DNA of 7,964 nucleotides. It comes from Rikenella sp. Its GTDB lineage: Bacteria > Bacteroidota > Bacteroidia > Bacteroidales > Rikenellaceae. Position numbers and translations under genes: made by a program. The stretch spans positions 1-7,964 of the forward strand of contig JAIDFC010000199.1 in the NCBI GenBank assembly GCA_029054535.1, given 5' to 3'. The notes below the pieces were generated by a model. The model did no database searches and had not been told where the DNA came from. It saw only the letters and a program-made list of their open reading frames with translations. Positions 5,246-7,964 of the stretch are shown one piece after another (the first letter of the stretch is position 1; the number at the start of each line of letters is the position of its first letter).

Positions 5246-7405
5246 ATGAAAAAATACCCCACCAACGAAATCAAAAACATCGTATTGCTCGGCGCGTCGG
5301 GTGCCGGGAAGACCACCCTGGCCGAAGCGATGGCCTATGAAGGAAAAGTCGTCGAACGGCGCGGGACCGTCGAAGGGGAGAACACCCTCTCGGACTACAC
5401 CGACATCGAACACCAGTACAAACGGTCGATCTTCTCCACCGTCTTATATACGGAGTTCAACGGCTACAAGCTCAACATCCTGGACACGCCGGGGGCCGAC
5501 GACTTTTGCGGCGCCTTGTTCTCGTCGTTCAAGGTGGCCGATGTGGGGGTGATGCTGCTCAACGCCCAGAACGGGTTCGAAGTGGGGACGGAGATACAGG
5601 CGCGGTATGCCCGGCGGCACGAGAAGCCGGTCATCGCGGCCGTCAACCAGCTCGACGCCGAGAAAGCCAACTGGGAGCAGACCATCGAAGAGCTGCGCGC
5701 CAATTCCGAGGCGCCGATCGTCGTGGTGCAGTATCCGGTCAATCCGGGGCCGGGATTCGACGCCTTTGTGGATGTGCTGATGATGAAGATGTACCGTTTT
5801 CGGGGAGATTCGGGCGAGCGCGAAGAGCTGCCCATTCCGGACGGCGAGATGGAGCGGGCCCGGGAGCTGAACAAAGCGTTGGTCGAGGCGGCGGCCGAGA
5901 ACGACGAGGCGTTGATGGAGCTCTACTTCGAGAAAGGGACCTTGACGCAGGACGAGATGCGGTCGGGGATCAAGCTCGGATTGGCCAAGCGGGATCTGGT
6001 GCCGGTCTTCTGCCTCTCGGGGCGGCGCGACATCGGCGTGAAACGGCTCATGGAATTTATTATCAACGTCGCTCCGGGGCCGCTCAAGGCGCCGAACTTC
6101 CGACTCGTCGGGGGCGGCGACGTGCAGGCGGATTCGGCGGGACCGGTGTCGATCTTCGTCTTCAAAACGGCCATCGAACCGCACTTGGGCGAGGTGGCTT
6201 TCTTCCGGGTGATCAGCGGAACGCTGACCGAGGGGATGGAGCTAACCAATATGGCCACCGGGAATAAAGAGAAGATCGGGCAGATCTTCGTGAGCGCGGG
6301 GCGGAACCGGACGAAAGTTACGGAGCTTTGCGCCGGGGATATCGGGTGTACGGTGAAACTCAAAGCGACACGCGTGAACCACACCCTCAACGGACCGGGG
6401 GCGGAGTGGCAAATCAACCTGATCGGCTTCCCGAAACCGCGGTTCCGGACGGCTGTCAAAGCGAAGAACAGTGCGGAAGACGAAAAGTTGGGCGAACTGT
6501 TGATTCGGGCTACGTACGAAGACCCGTCGATCGGTGTCGAGTACTCGAAAGAGCTGAAGCAAACCATTCTTTCGGGCCAGGGGGAACACCACCTGAATAT
6601 TCTGAAAGCGCAGTTAGCGGGAACACATCGGATCGAAGTGGAATATCTGGCGCCGCGGGTGCCGTACCGCGAGACGATCACCCGGCAGGCAGTGGCTTCG
6701 TACCGCCACAAGAAACAGTCCGGCGGCGCGGGTCAGTTCGGCGAGGTCTCGCTGGTGATCGAACCCTACACGGAGGGGATGCCGGCGCCGTCGAAATACA
6801 AGATCGACGGCAGGGAACAGGTGATGAACGTCAAATCGACCGAGGAGATCGATTTGGAATGGGGCGGGAAACTGGTTTTCTGCAGCGCGATTGTGGGCGG
6901 CGCGATCGACGCCCGGTTCCTGCCGGCCATCATGAAAGGCATCATGGAGAAGATGGAAGAGGGTCCGTTGACGGGTTCGTATGCGCGGGACATCCGGGTG
7001 GTGGTCTACGACGGGAAGATGCACCCGGTGGACTCCAATGAAATCTCGTTCAAACTGGCCGGTCGGAATGCGTTCCGCGAAGCATTCCGGAATGCCGGGG
7101 CGAAAATCATGGAGCCGATCTATCGGGTCGAGGTCCTCGCGCCGAGCGACAAGCTCGGGGATGTGATGAGCGACCTCCAGAACCGCCGCGCAATGATCGA
7201 GGGGATGACGAGCGAAAAGGGGTTCGAGACCTTGACGGCACGGGTGCCGCTGGCCGAGATGAACCGCTACTCGACGTCGTTGAGCTCGATGACGGGCGGA
7301 CGGGCCACTTATACGATGACGTTCGACGGGTACGAGCAGGTACCGGCCGAGGTGCAGGAGAAGCTGCTGCGGGCTTATGCGGCGGAGGCGGACGGCGAAG
7401 AGTAA
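5246..7405 (+). CDS. fusA2: EF-G paralogue of the Bacteroides EF-G2 type, with a degenerate GTPase site
   Basis: A 719-aa translation elongation factor with all five EF-G domains; it would bind the ribosome and drive tRNA-mRNA translocation. The ATG at 5246 gives MKKYPTNEIKNIVLLG, the natural start; the frame is open back to 5159, but that part would overlap the promoter. Domain I: P-loop GASGAGKT (16-23), G3 DTPGADDF (80-87), G4 NQLD (134-137), G5 LSG (257-259). Domain II about 290-395; III about 400-475 (LSGQGEHHL, 442-450); IV about 478-605 with KKQSGGAGQFGEV (489-501) and tip loop KMHPVDSNE (591-599, His593 kept); V about 620-700 (GDVMSDLQNRR). Canonical EF-G has DTPGHVDF, NKxD and switch I RGIT; here the catalytic His is Ala83, NKxD is NQLD, and switch I reads QYKRSIFST. 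Bacteroides thetaiotaomicron EF-G2 is reported to lack GTPase activity and to be needed for gut colonisation; this protein has the same look. Tetracycline-protection proteins are less likely given the lost His. The gene has its own terminator. Confidence 0.93.
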   Translation: MKKYPTNEIKNIVLLGASGAGKTTLAEAMAYEGKVVERRGTVEGENTLSDYTDIEHQYKRSIFSTVLYTEFNGYKLNILDTPGADDFCGALFSSFKVADVGVMLLNAQNGFEVGTEIQARYARRHEKPVIAAVNQLDAEKANWEQTIEELRANSEAPIVVVQYPVNPGPGFDAFVDVLMMKMYRFRGDSGEREELPIPDGEMERARELNKALVEAAAENDEALMELYFEKGTLTQDEMRSGIKLGLAKRDLVPVFCLSGRRDIGVKRLMEFIINVAPGPLKAPNFRLVGGGDVQADSAGPVSIFVFKTAIEPHLGEVAFFRVISGTLTEGMELTNMATGNKEKIGQIFVSAGRNRTKVTELCAGDIGCTVKLKATRVNHTLNGPGAEWQINLIGFPKPRFRTAVKAKNSAEDEKLGELLIRATYEDPSIGVEYSKELKQTILSGQGEHHLNILKAQLAGTHRIEVEYLAPRVPYRETITRQAVASYRHKKQSGGAGQFGEVSLVIEPYTEGMPAPSKYKIDGREQVMNVKSTEEIDLEWGGKLVFCSAIVGGAIDARFLPAIMKGIMEKMEEGPLTGSYARDIRVVVYDGKMHPVDSNEISFKLAGRNAFREAFRNAGAKIMEPIYRVEVLAPSDKLGDVMSDLQNRRAMIEGMTSEKGFETLTARVPLAEMNRYSTSLSSMTGGRATYTMTFDGYEQVPAEVQEKLLRAYAAEADGEE

Positions 7406-7444
7406 CACACGCGCGTTCTCGCGACACTTGACCGATCGGTGTAG

Positions 7445-7479
7445 ATCCGTGCAGGGTTCCGGCCTTGCGCGGATTTTTT
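7445..7479 (+). terminator. Rho-independent terminator of the EF-G2-like gene
   Basis: Stem ATCCGTGC (7445-7452) with GCGCGGAT (7467-7474), 8 bp with one G-U pair, extended by AGG/CCT (7453-7455 with 7463-7465) past one bulged T. Loop GTTCCGG; six T at 7474-7479 follow. It lies 40 bp after the stop codon. Confidence 0.78.
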
Positions 7480-7508
7480 GAGTAATTTTCGCATACTGCT
7501 GAGAATCG

Positions 7509-7528
7509 CTTGGGAATAATTTCCCAAG
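7509..7528. repeat. Perfect hairpin
   Basis: Eight-bp stem CTTGGGAA with TTCCCAAG, loop TAAT. No T-run follows, so it is not a second canonical terminator. It lies just upstream of the first 177-bp module. Confidence 0.8.
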
Positions 7529-7530
7529 GC

Positions 7531-7707
7531 GCGCGGCCAGAGAATGTTTTTAGAACGGTAAAGCGATGCGCAGCATCGCCCGCCCAGCGGGGGCACCCGC
7601 GGCCGCGCGGCCTGAGCGCGTCGGACACGGTTTACCGTCGCCCGCCCGCCTAAAAGGGGAATTTCGCTCGTTGGCGGGAGCAAAATCGAGATGAAATTCC
7701 CGCGGGC
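7531..7707. repeat. Structured repeat module 1 (about 177 bp)
   Basis: Begins near AGAATGTTTTT (7541-7551) and ends near CGAGATGAAATTCCCG (7687-7702); both blocks recur 176-177 bp later. The core differs from module 2: CGGTAAA (7556-7562) pairs with TTTACCG (7631-7637) and encloses hairpin GCGATGC-GCA-GCATCGC (7563-7579) and the palindrome GGCCGCGCGGCC (7601-7612). GGGAATTTC near 7660 can also pair with GAAATTCCC at the module end. Module edges are approximate. Confidence 0.6.
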
Positions 7708-7884
7708 GACGCGCAAAGAATGTTTTTGAAACAGCCGTCGGGTCGTAGCCTGCGAGGAGCGCAATCATTGCGTGAGCAATGAGATATTGCGGGCCTCGCT
7801 GGGCGAGGCTACGGCCCGCCATGGGGAGATCTTGGAGAAATTTTGCTGATGCAAGAGCCAAACCGAGATGAAATTCCCGTGAGT
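7708..7884. repeat. Structured repeat module 2 (about 177 bp)
   Basis: Same ends as module 1: AGAATGTTTTT at 7717-7727 and CGAGATGAAATTCCCG at 7864-7879. The last 26 nt match module 1 at about 23 positions. The core is unrelated in sequence and forms the long interrupted stem at 7744-7813. Edges are approximate. Confidence 0.6.
7744..7813. repeat. Long nested stem-loop in module 2
   Basis: Four stems nest in order: CGTAGCCT (7744-7751) with AGGCTACG (7806-7813); GCGAGG (7752-7757) with CCTCGC (7794-7799); CGCAAT (7760-7765) with ATTGCG (7786-7791); CATTGC (7766-7771) with GCAATG (7776-7781), loop GTGA. That is 26 bp. CCTCGC can instead pair with GCGAGG at 7803-7808, giving a competing fold. 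Confidence 0.8.
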
Positions 7885-7934
7885 GCCGGCTGCGGCGGAT
7901 TTTTCAGTGGTCTCGGATTGCCGCCAGCGAAGGT

Positions 7935-7964
7935 TTCCGAGCAAAGTCCAGTTTTCGAGTGCCG
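7935..7964 (+). repeat. Dispersed 30-nt repeat, copy 2 (reaches window edge)
   Basis: Matches the minus strand of 2763-2792 at 26 of 30 positions and is cut by the window end, so the repeat may be longer. Confidence 0.7.

Larger units (their letters stand above)
7406..7964. other. Gene-free structured-repeat stretch after the EF-G2-like gene
   Basis: 559 bp with no convincing gene. Minus-strand open frames of 103-173 codons here run through the repeats, overlap each other in different frames, and one extends back into the EF-G2-like gene. The stretch holds one intrinsic terminator, then an isolated hairpin, two consecutive modules of about 177 bp, and the start of a dispersed repeat cut by the window edge. 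Confidence 0.65.

Noticed and set aside
5444..6711. Minus-strand frames of 246 and 262 codons inside the EF-G2-like gene
   Set aside because: Antisense shadows of a well-conserved gene.
7107..7861. Minus-strand frames of 173, 129 and 103 codons
   Set aside because: They cover structured repeats and, in one case, the end of the EF-G2-like gene; mutual overlap and lack of family features argue against coding.
7531..7964. CRISPR array
   Set aside because: Only two copies of each block, about 177 bp apart, with no short regular repeat-spacer pattern and no cas genes.

Overview
The window looks like chromosome from a high-GC gut Bacteroidales bacterium, probably Alistipes or a close relative. 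The evidence is: promoters with the Bacteroidetes -7 box TAnnTTTG instead of sigma70 boxes; no strong Shine-Dalgarno sequences; a renin-binding-protein-type N-acylglucosamine 2-epimerase next to a NanM-like mutarotase, as in Bacteroides sialic acid loci; and an EF-G2-type elongation factor paralogue known from Bacteroides. The genus is inferred from composition and gene set, not proven.

Layout. On the minus strand, reading down from about 5.1 kb: a small outer-membrane beta-barrel protein (5081-4416), a nucleotide-sugar 6-dehydrogenase of the TviB/WbpO type (4330-3065), a 416-bp gene-free stretch with repeats, glucose-1-phosphate thymidylyltransferase RmlA (2648-1761), a 366-bp gene-free stretch almost filled by one 285-bp structured palindrome, an N-acylglucosamine 2-epimerase (1394-201), and the 5' end of a NanM-type lipoprotein (226 to below 1). 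On the plus strand is one long gene for an EF-G2-like translation factor (5246-7405), divergent from the barrel gene and followed by an intrinsic terminator and about 490 bp of structured repeat DNA.

How the genes fit. The epimerase and mutarotase overlap by 26 bp and would act together in sialic acid use (Neu5Ac anomer conversion outside the cytoplasm, ManNAc to GlcNAc inside). RmlA and the nucleotide-sugar dehydrogenase make activated sugars (dTDP-glucose; a UDP-HexNAcA) for surface polysaccharide, but neither sits in a visible polysaccharide cluster. The EF-G2-like gene stands alone with its own promoter and terminator. Its G domain lacks the catalytic His of the DTPGH motif and the switch I RGIT motif, so it is probably a GTPase-deficient translocase.

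The least explained part is the intergenic DNA. Three gaps carry related structured repeats: a long palindrome whose two arms have diverged while each keeps its own pair of perfect hairpins; a third copy of one of those hairpins 6 kb away; two consecutive modules of about 177 bp with conserved ends and unrelated hairpin cores; and a 30-nt dispersed repeat present once in each of two gaps.
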